Source: Toxorhynchites rutilus septentrionalis (Eukaryota > Arthropoda > Insecta > Diptera > Culicidae). Taken from it: 64,000 nt of DNA. Of the stretch, positions 34,266 through 46,471 are shown piece by piece. The notes below the pieces were generated by a model, which did no database searches, was not told the origin of the DNA, and was given only the letters and a program-made list of their open reading frames with translations. How positions within the stretch are numbered: the stretch's first letter is position 1; each line of letters begins with the position of its first letter. Where the stretch lies: positions 69,377,042 through 69,441,041 of the forward strand of contig NC_073746.1 of NCBI RefSeq assembly GCF_029784135.1. Reading direction: 5' to 3'. Position numbers and translations under genes: made by a program.

Positions 34266-34548
34266 CAATTTTAAGACTTTTGGCATCAATTTTTTTTTTC
34301 ACCGATTTCTGATTTTTCGATTTTCAAAAAACTCAAATTTTAATGCCTGCGACACCAGTAAATGAAGTCCGAATGAGCTAATATTTTGCATAGGGTATAT
34401 TATTGTGGAAATCAACATTTCGTAGCTAGTTCCGAATGAAAAACCGAGATAACTATTTTTATTGGCACCCTCAACCATACATTTCGTTTCGCATGCTGAA
34501 AAAAAAACTAAGTCTCGGAGTGTCGGTTTTTGACAAAAAACAACCCCT

Positions 34549-35623
<1,075 letters not shown>

Positions 35624-35794
35624 GTGGAAGTACTAGGAATTTATAGTAAAAGGTAATTTTGAAGGGTAGATGGGTAGATTAGAAGATCAATCAATGAATT
35701 CTACGATTGGACCCATCAATAGCGCTTTGTAAGAAAACGTGGATGTGATAACGAAAAATAAATTTTGGTCAGTTAGTCACTTATAAATGTCGAC

Positions 35795-35826
35795 TTCGCA
35801 CTCTGTTCTAATTTTTTGTCGAGTGT
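35795..35826. mobile_element. Right-end remnant of the TTAGAGGAACAGAGTGC family
   Basis: GCACTCTGTTCTAATTTTTT followed by GTCGAGTGTA matches the right end of the long-inverted-repeat element at 57919. A LINE tail abuts it at 35827. Confidence 0.65.
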
Positions 35827-37525
35827 ATTTTTTTTTTTTTATTTAAATCGTTTATTTTTACAGGCTCAGTTACATAGGTTTAAAGGAGCCGAACTCCTTA
35901 CTGTATTGTTTCTAGTATATATACATTTTTCCTTAATTCTAATGTTAATAATATAGGAAACCGATTACTCGCGGTTAACTCGAGTTTAGAAGGGTGACAT
36001 ATTTTCTTCAGGAAAAGGAGGGGATATGAGGATATGTTGACAATGATCACACTCACACTCTCAATCACACTCATCACACTCAATTCTTAAACTTATCTTA
36101 TATCTAATATGTATTTACATTTCATCTTATTCTTAAGAAGGGATCCGATCTCTCACAAAGGAAAAGGAAAAGGAAAAACTAAGGGTGTAAGGACAATCAC
36201 ACACGAAGATCGATAGCTTTAAGGAATACATATATTTGGGACATGTAATCAAGGTCTAACCGAGCCAACACGTCTCTCACCGGCATCATGGGCTGCCTTC
36301 CTCGGGCCCGAAGGGTGACTACTAAATTCGATCTGGCGACAAGATACAGCTCGCACGACCAAACAACGTGCTCGATGTCGTGGTAACCTTGGCCACAAAC
36401 ACAAAGATTGTTGTCGGCAAGATTAATACGAAAGAGTAGCGCATCTAACGAACAGTGATTGGACATGAGTCGGGAGAAGGTGCGAATAAAGTCCCGACTC
36501 AAGTCCAGACTTTTGAACCATGGTTTGAGGCTAACCTTAGGGATAATCGAGTGGAGCCACCGGCCCAATTCATCTTCGTTCCATTTGCGTTGCCAGTTAA
36601 CTATGGTATTTTTGCGGACTAAAGAATAAAATTCATTGAAGGCGATTTGACGCTGATAAATATCGCCTTCAATTGCACCTACCTTTGCTAATGAGTCAGC
36701 CCTCTCATTACCCGGAATTGAGCAATGTGAAGGGACCCAGACAAAGGTAATGACATAACAGCGTCTGGATAAAGCACTCAAAATTTCTCGTATTCTCTCA
36801 AGGAAGTACGGCGAGTGCTTTTCCGGCCTCACTGAACGGATAGCTTCGACAGAGCTAAGACTATCCGTTGCAATGTAATAGTGTTCAACAGGTCGTGAGG
36901 CGACGCTGTCCAGCGCCCAGTGTATCGCTGCCAATTCAGCAATATACACTGAGCAAGGATTCTGAAGACTGTGTGAGGTGCTAAAAATTTCGTTGAACAC
37001 TCCAAATCCTGTGGACTCATTCATAGAGGACCCATCAGTAAAGTACATATTATCACAATTGACACGCCCATACTTTGCATTGAAGATCGTAGGAACGATC
37101 CCCGATCGATGATAATCTGGAATTCCATGGATTTTCTCCTTCATGAACAGATCAAAATGTACAGAGGAATTGATGTAGTCAGGAAAACAAACACGGTTGG
37201 GAATATACGAAGAAGGATCAACCTGCATGGAGATGAATTCATGATATGAAGTCATGAATCCAGAATGAAAATTTAGCTCGATCAGCTGCTCAAAATTTCC
37301 GATCACCAATGGGTTCATGACCTTACACCGGATGAAGAACCGAAGAGATAATAAATTGAAGCGATCTTTTAGTGGGAGTAGGCCTGCCAAAACCTCGAGA
37401 CTCATGGTATGCGTTGAGGGCATACATCCCAACGCGATACGGAGACAAAGATACTGAATTCGCTCGAGTTTAATGAGGTGTGTTTTGGCAGCTGATTGAA
37501 AAACGAGTGTATTGATTCCAATTAC
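35827..37525 (-). mobile_element. I-group LINE, second copy, 5'-truncated
   Basis: The poly-A tail is the T run at 35827-35839, preceded on the minus strand by AAAATAAACG and AAATAAA. The 3' UTR covers 35840-36196. It is truncated near 37525, inside the region between reverse transcriptase and RNase H. Same family as 2586-5349. No clear target duplication. Confidence 0.85.
36197..37516 (-). CDS. LINE ORF2 C-terminal fragment with RNase H
   Basis: The frame is open from the truncation point (SAAKTHLIKLERIQYLCLRI precedes the first internal Met at 37432) to a TGA at 36197. RNase H residues are seen in YFTDGSSMNESTGFG (Asp), VYIAELAAIHWAL (Glu), IATDSLSSVEAI (Asp) and GNERADSLAKVG (Asp), with WVPSHCSIPGN between. 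The C-terminal CVCGQGYHDIEHVVWSC knuckle is intact. It is closely similar to the ORF at 2587-4827 but clearly diverged. No stop or frameshift is seen over 440 codons, so it is not very old. It lacks reverse transcriptase and endonuclease and cannot move itself. Confidence 0.88.
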   Translation of the reverse strand: MNTLVFQSAAKTHLIKLERIQYLCLRIALGCMPSTHTMSLEVLAGLLPLKDRFNLLSLRFFIRCKVMNPLVIGNFEQLIELNFHSGFMTSYHEFISMQVDPSSYIPNRVCFPDYINSSVHFDLFMKEKIHGIPDYHRSGIVPTIFNAKYGRVNCDNMYFTDGSSMNESTGFGVFNEIFSTSHSLQNPCSVYIAELAAIHWALDSVASRPVEHYYIATDSLSSVEAIRSVRPEKHSPYFLERIREILSALSRRCYVITFVWVPSHCSIPGNERADSLAKVGAIEGDIYQRQIAFNEFYSLVRKNTIVNWQRKWNEDELGRWLHSIIPKVSLKPWFKSLDLSRDFIRTFSRLMSNHCSLDALLFRINLADNNLCVCGQGYHDIEHVVWSCELYLVARSNLVVTLRARGRQPMMPVRDVLARLDLDYMSQIYVFLKAIDLRV

Positions 37526-37529
37526 TTTT

Positions 37530-38334
37530 TAGACAAAAATTGTACCTACTACCCTGCACTGTACGTATCAGAGAATCATACCTGCCTCACTTTCGATGCG
37601 TTCAGAGCAAAAACCGTTGGACGGATGAAATAAATTACATCGGATGTATTTTGCTTCATACCATCATCAGATTGACCTAATCTCGTTAAGTTGGAATCGA
37701 ACAGAGAACAAATGCACGGGTTTTGTGTGACATTACGACTGCTCTCCCGAGTGACAGTCTGAAAAAAGAATGTCGATAATGTGAGATTTTGAGCTCTCAT
37801 GATTGGATGGATTAACAAAACGACAGCAAAACTCGACTGCTAACGCAAACGTTCCGATAATTGCGAGCATAAAAATGGATTCTATACTGCAGTCGGGTTT
37901 GAAATGGGTCCGATTATCCACTCATTCACGAGTGCGGTTTGATTCTTCGATAGTAGTACACGGTCAGCCAGACGCAACGAGAGTGCGTTGCGGGAGGCTG
38001 GGATGGGATGAAACTGGAAAGGATGACAACCAGCCGGACGGAAAATCAATTTTTCTGAATACCTATCCTTTCTGTTGTTTGACTCTCGCTCAGATGACAT
38101 CCGCTGCTGACACTGACACTAACCGCAGCAGACAACCGCAAAGCCAACTGCATTTATATTCCCATTCCCTTGATTGACGTTTGGGTCGTCTTACAATCGA
38201 CTGCCATCCGTGTGATATGTGCATACGTGTACCAATCTGATATGTGAACCATGCATCTGCTTTTGTTTGCTAGTAACAACTGATTAGGGTAATATCAATT
38301 AACCGCGACTTTTCTTCTATTTCCACGTCCACAG
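37530..38334. other. Probable intron of the gene ending at 38459
   Basis: No recognised element. The last ~30 bases (CTTTTCTTCTATTTCCACG then TCCACAG) form a pyrimidine tract and splice acceptor leading into the terminal exon. A 124-codon plus-strand frame (37803-38177) has no features and is not called. Confidence 0.45.
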
Positions 38335-38459
38335 GTCCCTCGATACGACATCCCCCGGGAGCGTTTCACAACGTGAGCTCATCGAGTACGATCAGCAACT
38401 TGCAGCTGCTCATGAGTCTGCTAGCGTTACTAGTGTTACTGAGTCGCATCAACAGATGA
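38335..38459 (+). CDS. Terminal coding exon with GPI-anchor-like tail
   Basis: A strong acceptor (TATTTCCACGTCCACAG) ends at 38334. Reading in the frame that starts two bases later gives 40 residues and a TGA at 38457: PSIRHPPGAFHNVSSSSTIS, then NLQLLMSLLALLVLLSRINR. A small-residue region (NVSSSSTISN), a ~15-residue hydrophobic stretch and an abrupt C-terminus fit a GPI-attachment signal; a C-terminal membrane anchor is the alternative. NVS is a possible glycosylation site. The other two frames stop within 13 or 49 codons and look less protein-like. The preceding intron would be phase 1. The gene is not identified. Secreted neural Ig-domain proteins (for example the lachesin/DIP type) often end this way, but no Ig domain is visible here. 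Upstream exons must lie left of the window or in unrecognised short exons. Confidence 0.5.
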
Positions 38460-39925
38460 AACTAAGAAAAACCTGCATCAACCAATGAGCCCCGTGAGAA
38501 CCCTCACCTATCACTCATTAGCATAAGCAGCACGGCAGATCCCCAAGGGTTCATCATCAGCATCAGCATCATCATCATCATCAATGAAGAAACAGTCCCA
38601 ATTTTGCATCCATACTTGGTGATCTGTACAGCTTATTTAGGTAAGTCAGCTGATCCGGTGAGTCATTGTTTGTAAACAAACATGAGCGAGCAAGCAGGCA
38701 AACAAAAAAGAAAAGAAAATGTGCGGATGGCTAAAAAATACATATTAGGTGAATTTCTATACAAGAAAAAAGAGAGCAAAAAAAGCGAAGCGTAGGAGGC
38801 AATATATGAGAATATTATATTAGCTCGTAAGAAGCTAGCAGAAATTAAGAAATATTGTTTGTAGAAAACAACAGAGCAAGAAAGGGTTTAATTTGAGATG
38901 TTTTGTAAATATACAGGTAAAATAGTGTTACGACAATGAGCGTTGCATTTTTGCATTAGAATATGATGGAAAGAAATGTCCAAATCCAAACCTTAGTACT
39001 TCAAATCAGTCGGTTCAAATATATCCTGAACGATTCCATGTGAACCCACCATTCGTGTTTAAAATTCACTTGACACCCACTAATGAGGCTTCAATTTATC
39101 CTGCAAATGTGCAATTTAAATGAATCTAGCGCCCAACAAATGCACACAAACACACGCACAGGTGCACACGGAGGGCTAAACGGCGTGTAATTAAAGTCAA
39201 TGAGATCTATCGAAGCAAGTAACGAGTTGTGGTCTCATTGCAGAGCATCAGTGGTTATCAGTGGCTATGATGTACGAGAGACCGATGGCGTGTGCGGTGC
39301 CACTGCCACCAATGCAACTGGCAACGCGTAATGGGAGCTTTTGTTTTCCGTGACTACCAATTTGAATACTCAGGTAAAGTACAATTAGTTGTGTTGCCGG
39401 ACCAATGATAGTCATTTGGGTAAGTTATGAAAATTATCGCCGATTAAATATTCATCTCCATCAGCTAATTCGTTGAGGTGAAAGCTAAAGTTGTGTTGAT
39501 GACACGCATTACAGTACTATATGTATGATATTATGCCCCTCCTATGAGAAAAATACACTTGAAAATACGGTTTTAAGACACTTGTTCAAGGTGCTTACTT
39601 AACATCTCATAAGTTTTCAGCAAATCATGATTTGCACAATATTGAAATCAAAACACAAAACAATTAATCTGGTGTAAATTGAAAACGTCAAAAGAAACAC
39701 TTAAAGGATCTTCGGGTATTCATGTGTTTATATAGTAATAAGGATTTAAATAAAATAAGCCCCTACCGTCAAAAAATATCACTACTGAACGATACCTTCA
39801 ATTTAATACATTTCAAAAACTCTCTCTGAACAAAAAATACCCAGAATGGAAGATTAGACACGACAAGACAATTTTACAACGTGACAATGTCCGACCACAT
39901 GCTCATGGATCTGTCAAGAAAGGGT

Positions 39926-39972
39926 GTACTGGAAGCCTAATACGGCTAATGGCTTTCAGCCATTACACCCTC
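39926..39972. repeat. Short hairpin with GGGTGTA ends
   Basis: GGGTGTACTGGAAGCC pairs imperfectly with GGCTTTCAGCCATTACACCC around a CGGC-containing loop. It could be a tiny MITE remnant. Confidence 0.45.
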
Positions 39973-40092
39973 AGATTACCATTTTTACTTTGAATAAATA
40001 GTAATTTTTATGTTCTAAGCGACATTTTTTTCATGCTAAAAAAATCTGTAATGGCACACCTGTACACTTAATAATAAATTATTTTGACAAAA

Positions 40093-40162
40093 TAAATTTC
40101 GCCCGCGGGTAGACTCGAACCATCAACTTTTCGGCAAGCAGTCTAATGCGCCACGAAGGCAA
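40093..40162 (-). other. Degenerate tRNA-like sequence
   Basis: On the minus strand, TGGCGCATTAGACTGCTTGC (A-box-like) precedes GATGGTTCGAGTCTACCCGC (B-box/T-arm-like). The T stem has a mismatch and no good anticodon stem or acceptor pairing was found. It is likelier a tRNA pseudogene or SINE head than a working tRNA. Confidence 0.35.
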
Positions 40163-40365
40163 CGTTAGATAAATTTCGCAAGAGACCTTACAAGTGATTG
40201 GAGCGAATTACTATGATTGTGAAAATATTCTGAATCTTACTCCACATAAATCCAACATCCATATATCGGATCTGGTCGGTGTAAAGTCTAAGGGGACCAA
40301 CGCGCAAAATTAAAAAAGCGAATTATTGATTGCGTTAGGTTAAGCATTTCGTAAGCTACACTCTG

Positions 40366-41733
40366 TCCAACTTCTATAAGACCACCCTGATTCTATTTCG
40401 TTGCAACACAAACAGTTAGAACTTCAACAAGATACATTCATAAATTGTTGAATGCTTAGAATAAAGTATATTTAACGTCATTGATAATTTTAGCTGTCCA
40501 GCTTCTATAAGACCATTTCAAAATTTATAATTATTATCAATGAAAAATTCAAAACGATCGTCTGATTTACATGTCAATAATTGGAAACCTTGCCATTTCG
40601 GCTAAAAACCTGGAAAATTCGTGTTGGAATACTATTTACCAAATGCTGCTGAACGATTTGCTCGATATTTGTTCCATGTTTCCGAAATTGCGACCTTGAG
40701 CTCTTCGATTGTAGTGTACCGTTTTCCCTCAGTGTAGATTCCGCGTACAAGGATCCCCCTAAGATTTTCAACAGGATTCAAGTCTAGAGAGCTAGCCGGC
40801 CAGTCCAGAAAATTAAGTTTTTGGTCCTTAATCCATTGCTTAGTTTCCTTGCTGATATTAATATGATATGAAATGTGAATTTTTTGTGACGATATCCACG
40901 CAAAAACGGTAGAAGAGAGGAATCCAGAACATATATGTAATCCTTGAATGATGTGAAAGCTAAATTGGGCTTTACGGTTGCACAGAATCCCACCCAACCC
41001 ATGCAAGAGCCTCCTCCCGAATTCCAGGTTGAAAAATACTGTTCCTTCTTCCGTAAATCACGCCAGTACCCGTTGAAATCATCAGGGCCATCCAAATTGA
41101 ACATTTTTTCGTCAGTGTAGATAACTTTTACATTGAAGAACTTTTCGTTATGGTTTATAGCGGAATGTATATACATATCATGACCCACTGTCGGTTCATG
41201 TGAGCTTTGGCAAAACTCAGACATCTTCCGATGTGAGATGGTGTAAGATGAGGAGCTTGAACCTTTTAAACCCTCTTTATGTGAGGATTTATAACCAAAA
41301 TTTGACGAATTGTCACCCGAGTAGTAGGGTAGTTGAAATATTGTTTTATTGGTATAAGCGATTTTGAGGTATTCGAAGTTGTACTAACTATTTCCCGCTT
41401 ATCCCGGTCAGAGAGCTTCGATTTAGTGGAGCTCTCTCCTTCTTACCGTATCCTTGAGGATTCGCCAAATAATTGAGCACTACTGGATGGGATCCTCCAA
41501 TCCGACGAGAAATTTCTCTGATATCAACATTTTCTTGGTGAAATGCATCGATTTGTCTTTCTTCTCTCTCCGTGAGCACTTTTCCCTTCGGCATTTTCAA
41601 GATTGATTGATCAAAACAAATACAACAACGGAAAATGTAACTGGTCTTATAGAAACTTGACAGTTGAAAAATACGAAAACATTCGTTTTCGCTCATCGCT
41701 TGCATACACACATATGCAAATCATGCAGTGTAT
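40366..41733 (-). mobile_element. Tc1-like transposon with inner direct repeats
   Basis: CTGTCCAACTTCTATAAGACCA occurs near 40371, a near copy CTGTCCAGCTTCTATAAGAC near 40492, and its complement CTTATAGAAACTTGACAG near 41645. Two such sites about 120 bp apart at one end resemble the IR/DR layout of some Tc1 elements. Outer ends are tentatively TACACTCTG (left) and the complement of TACACTGCATG (right). Confidence 0.7.
40632..41594 (-). pseudogene. Tc1-like (DD34D-type) transposase, frameshifted
   Basis: It starts MPKGKVLTEREERQIDAF at 41594, with a helix-turn-helix region (DIREISRRIGGSHPVVLNYL). The middle is interrupted. The first catalytic Asp is in VKVIYTDEKMFNLDGPDDF. The region of the second Asp reads FHIILISARKLSNG after a frame change and no longer shows the usual QDNA. 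The third is in LDWPASSLDLNPVENLRG in another frame, followed by the usual C-terminal ISETWNKYRA. At least two frame changes make it inactive. Confidence 0.82.
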
Positions 41734-41841
41734 GGTGGTAACCAATACTTACACACTAGAATATAAATTGAATCATTGTTTGTTTACAATGACACAAGGG
41801 AGCAAGATCATCACCTGGCGAAAAAAACGCCTGTCAGTGAA

Positions 41842-43320
41842 AACATCGTGTTCTACAATCCTCTGACAGCAAACTCAGATTTCAACATGCAAGTAATGCG
41901 TATCGTAAGCTGAATTCAACTTTGTACAAGGCCCACGTCTTGAGAATGCAAACCAATCTGCGACAAAATCCGAGAAACTTTTGGAAATTCGTCAACAGTA
42001 AGAGGAAAAACCCTCCCAAGCAACGTGCTCTATAACGACGTCGAATACTCATACTGAATGCTGTGAGCTTTTCGTCAAGTTCTTTACATCCGTGTTTGAC
42101 CATATACCAGCCAGTGAAGCTCAAGTTAAGTTTGCCTCCATAGGTGTTCCTTCGGACGTCATAAGTTTGACGACGTTCGTGGTCACTCCTGCCATAGTGA
42201 TCTCCGCTGCAAAAAAATTGAAAAGTTCGCTTTCGCCGGGTACCTGACGGCATACCATCGGTATTGTTCTGCCGCTGCGCTGCTGATCTAGCCGAGCCAC
42301 TTTCTGTCATCTTTACCCGATCACTCAATGATGGAAAATTTCCTGAAATTTGGAAGGAGTCTTTCATGTTTCCTGTCTTCAAAAACGGTGATAAGCGAAA
42401 CGTCAGGAACTATCGTGGAATAACAAGTTTGTCGGCTGCGTCCAAGCTATTTGAGATCATCGTCAGTGAAGTTATTCTTACTCAATCTAAGCGTTACATC
42501 TCTACCGATCAGCACGGCTTCATGCCCGGCAGGTCGGTCACCACGAATCTGTTGAACTTCACCAACACCTGCATTACTGCTATGGAGGGCAAGGCTCAAG
42601 TCGATGTCATCTATACCGATCTGAAGGCGGCTTTCGATAGGATCGACCACAACATACTATTGGCTAAACTATCACGTCTCGGATCATCTGCAAAACTCGT
42701 GTCGTGGATGAGATCATACCTGACGGAAAGAAAACTGCGCGTTAAAATTCATGGCTGCGTTTCCTCGTGCTTCTGCAATTCTTCTGGAGTCCCTCAAGGA
42801 AGCAACTTAGGCCCTTTGTTGTTCATATTATTTTTTAATGACATTGCTGCGAAATTAGGGTTGAACTGCAAATTAATTTATGCTGATGATTTGAAAATAT
42901 TCTGCATGATCCGTTCAGCTGAAGACTGCCAACGCTTGCAACATTTGCTGAATGTGTTTGTTGACTGGTGCCATCTAAACAAACTGATTATCAGCGTACC
43001 GAAGTGCTCCGTCATGACGTTCCATCGTTCCAAAAGTCCGTTACAGTTTGATTACTGCATCGACGGTGCTTTGCTTGAGAGAGTTGAAAAAGTTACTGAC
43101 CTCGGAGTAGTGCTGGATCAGAAATTGAACTTCAACGCTCATTACACCTCAATCATTGCTAAGGCAAACCGACAGCTCGGATTTATTTCGAAGATTGCGA
43201 ATGATTTCACTGACCCATACTGCTTGAAGTCCTTATATTGCGCTTTAGTACGAAACTCGAAATTTCAATTCTCGAAACTACAGCCGTTGTTTGGACTCCA
43301 AATGTGATTTTCTGTATACA
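41842..43320 (+). mobile_element. LINE relic, 5'-truncated
   Basis: It runs from the N-terminal side of a reverse transcriptase (readable from about 41870: FQHASNAYRKLNSTLYKAHV) to just past its thumb at 43305. The following inverted-repeat element starts at 43346. No poly-A tail was seen. Clade not assigned; CR1-like or Jockey-related are both possible. Confidence 0.7.
41870..43307 (+). pseudogene. LINE reverse transcriptase, mostly open
   Basis: The first 390 bases contain stops and frame changes (FWKFVNSKRKNPPKQRAL, then a stop; SAAKKLKSSLSPGT, then a stop). From 42264 one frame is open for 347 codons: SVIFTRSLNDGKFPEIWKES, FPVFKNGDKRNVRNYRGITS, motif A DVIYTDLKAAFDRIDH, motif B SSGVPQGSNLGPLLFILFF, catalytic YADDLKIF and the thumb VTDLGVVLDQKLNFNAHY. 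It ends early after LVRNSKFQFSKL, so the C-terminal part is missing. No endonuclease is visible. The intact catalytic centre indicates a fairly recent copy, but it is incomplete. Confidence 0.82.
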
Positions 43321-43606
43321 ACCTCTTATTTATTTTCATCACAGAGGGCCTGGCCGGGTAAGGGAGTAAAAAGTGCCCCCAAACCAATTCATATATTGTA
43401 TAGGGTATTAACACTAGGACTACCGACAGTTGTTATATACCTATTTCTACTAAACCGGTCATTTTGACCGGTGTGACGTTCCGTTGTCAAAATATAAAAA
43501 TTCGAAAAAAAATCTACAGAGAATAAAAAATATTTCATTCTAATATTGGAAGTACATGATAAATACATGTATTTGCACAAATTTTAATTTGCATTTTTAT
43601 TTAGAT

Positions 43607-44130
43607 ATACACTTGACAAAAAAGTTAGAGAAACATAGTGCAAAGTGCACTATGAATTGCTATTGAATTGTTATAACTTCTTAAAAAATCAACGTATGAA
43701 AATGGGATGTGGACATGATATTTTAAAAATAGAAAATCAATTCATTCTGTTTTTTTAAGCTTATTGTAGGTTAACACAATTTTTTGCGAACCAACTCAAT
43801 AACAAATCCAATTAACCTTATTAAACAGCTCTCATTTGATTCCTATAACATTCATGTAGGACTTTTACATGCAAAGATATTTTTGTTCCAATGAAAAGTT
43901 ACCCCTTAATATTTGATGATAAATAATTCAATAAATAACGGTGTACATTACATATTGATACGTTCAGCCATATTTTCTATGCGATCGATAAAAATTTGGA
44001 GTAAATTAGAGCAACACTTCATCGCACACTGTACCAAAATTACAAAATACTATACGTACCCTCCAAATGAACGATTCGTAACTTCCATTTTCTTGCGTTT
44101 GTGGGTATGATGATTGCAAGGAGTGATGAT
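43607..44130. mobile_element. Left part of a TTAGAGGAACAGAGTGC-family element
   Basis: TACACTTGACAAAAAAGTTAG, GCGAACCAACTCAATAACAA and TGATGATAAATAATTCAATA match the left arm at 56729; CATATTGATACGTTCAGCC matches its centre. No right arm. Confidence 0.65.
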
Positions 44131-45036
44131 ATTCACATATATACTTACGTATTTTCACATATAAATACACTCTACCCCTCCAATTATTGCTTCGAAAATG
44201 CTGTTTACTTATAACCTTCCTGGAGTGCATTCAGCTTTTTGTGCAGATGGTTCCATCAGCAGAAATGATAGTTGATGGCCATTCTCATCCGAAGATGACG
44301 ACAATATCAACATTCTTCTTGGTCTACATCAGGGATGTCCAAACGGTAGTCCGCGGTCTATCGGTCGCCCGCGTAGGTATTCTTAGGCGCCCGCCAGCTG
44401 GTCTAGGATAGTGTCACCTCCAAACGCAATGGATAAAATATACCTCCATGATTTGCCGTCATTTCTATGGTGTTTATGCTAACCTCAATAAAACATATTG
44501 GTTGTGAGAGTAGATATTTCTTCATTAAAGTTTCGTTTTAATTTTTTTTTTTGTCAGATTGTTAGTTATTTTATATTAATACATCCAGTTGTTCGGCCAT
44601 AATTTGTAATAGACAAAACAATGTCACTAGAAACAATTTCTGCAATTTCTCCAGGCACATCATTTGTTGAATGATCAATTGAAAATTCTGGACACATCCG
44701 CAAAAGGTTTGGAGAGAACTTCGTCTACGAAGACTGCAAATGCGAGTTTAATGAAGTATTGTTATTTTTATTTTAAAACTATGATGGGTAATGTGAACCA
44801 ATTGTGCAAATTTCTTTCAAGAAAAAAGGTCATGAATAGAACAACAGTGATGAATGAGAAACAAAATATTTCTCAAAAATTAAATATTGAGCCCTATTAT
44901 GAAATAGGAGAATTTTGCTCGTTAACTCTATTTTGCTGTTATCATAGATACTAGTCGAGTAAGAGTAAGTAATATAAATTTAAATAAACATCACAACATC
45001 AATTGATTATTTTCATTCGATATTTAAAAATTTGGA

Positions 45037-45200
45037 ACTGTTTTGATAATCTGAAGCTTAATTCACCACAAATCAAATCCACCGAAGCAAATAAGACGAA
45101 ACCGAATTAAACCTTACAACTGTTTTGATAATCTGAGGCTTAATTCACTACAAATCAAATCCACCGAAGCAAATAAGACGAAACTGAATTAAACCTCACA
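45037..45200. repeat. ~80-bp tandem duplication
   Basis: Two copies of a unit starting AACTGTTTTGATAATCTGA and ending GACGAAACYGAATTAAACCT, about 80 bp each and nearly identical. Confidence 0.9.
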
Positions 45201-46258
45201 CGCGAAGCTCATGATTTCTTTTGAAACAGTTTCAACGAAGTGGCAAATGAAAATGGTAGTCCGTTTCCACTGAAAAAAATCCATTACCAACGAAATCGAC
45301 TGTAATGCGAAAACATTTCGAATCGATCGCAATACAGTTTATCCCTCAGCTCCTTACAGTTGTGTCAGTCTTCTGAAAACATACGCTGCGCTGTACTTGA
45401 GTTTAATTTTCATCAGCGCGCGTTCATAACGCTTTGTCCTCGCTCGTTCTAAGCAAAGCATAAAAACAACAACGCACCTCCATACCAACCGTATGCGGTT
45501 GTGTGGAGAAAAATAACTCAACAGAGAAAGTAAACTAGATTCAAGTGCGATGTAAAACAGGTATAGAAATACGACGCAAAATACGGCGTGAAACACGACG
45601 AAACATTCGGTGCAAAAACGATATTGACAACAAAACATTTGATATGTGTTTCGGAGCGTGTTCATTCGCCACAGCGCTGTGTATGCAAGGAGTGAGAACT
45701 CAACTGAGTATAAAAAACTTGTTACATATCAGCGCTGCGTTGCATTCTGAAGACTGAGGAGTGTTTACAGTGGAAGACTGTTCTCCGAAACTAGCCTGGA
45801 GTACGAAGCAAATCGTAATCGATCGTTTAAAAAAATATGATAAAAGTAATAGTGTTAATGAATTAATGTTATGAGTTGATATGAACCTAATTTTGAAAAA
45901 AAAAATTCATCTTGTGTTGATGAGAAATTATTGGAATTATTTTAATATCCGGTATCCGGCCAGATAGCAACTTTTGGCCGGATAGTTACCAGATATCCGA
46001 TTCATCTCTAGTTCTTATACCTCTTGGTAATTGAGGAATATAATAATCTTCTTGGGTGTATTTTTTATGAAAAATAAATGCTTTGTATGTTCATAAATGA
46101 CAATTTCCTTATAAAATAAACGATATTAATTGATGGGACTTTACAGGAAAACAAAGTATAACTTATTTATTTTTAAGTAACCGATAATTATTTTTGTTTT
46201 GAAGAATAATTTATAATTGAATATTTATTAGTACGGCCTATGATTTTCTTTTAATTAA

Positions 46259-46471
46259 CCCTCCTATAATAGGTCTTTTGAGGAGGCTGAGTTAAATGAC
46301 TATTGAAACTGAATGAAGTTGAACAAAATTTTTTTTCAGGATTTTTTTTCAGTTAATTGTATGTTTTTTACTTTGAATAAATATCAATAACGCGTAAAAT
46401 ACACAATAGCAAGGCTACACAAACACGCACGAGTTTTACGAGTTATGATTATGCGCGCGAGTACAGGAGTG
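46259..46471. mobile_element. piggyBac MITE, 213 bp
   Basis: TTAA at 46255 and 46472; ends CCCTCCTATAATAGG and the complement of CACTCCTGTACTCGCGCGC. The right half (GCTGAGTTAAATGACTATTG, AAATACACAATAGCAA) resembles the end of the 25250-26477 element, so it is a deletion derivative of that family. Confidence 0.82.

Larger units (their letters stand above)
38460..40365 (+). other. Probable 3' UTR and downstream intergenic DNA
   Basis: After the stop at 38457 comes a (CAT/CAG)-rich stretch (38553-38584), then element-poor unique DNA to about 39500. AATAAA-like signals occur near 39745 and 39991. A hairpin and a tRNA-like sequence follow. The polyadenylation site is not determined. Confidence 0.4.

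Noticed and set aside
37803..38177. 124-codon plus-strand exon upstream of the terminal exon
   Set aside because: No splice donor in a consistent phase or recognisable domain was found, and overlapping frames on both strands are similar in length.
40093..40162. A functional tRNA gene
   Set aside because: The T stem has a mismatch and no convincing anticodon or acceptor stem forms; kept only as tRNA-like.
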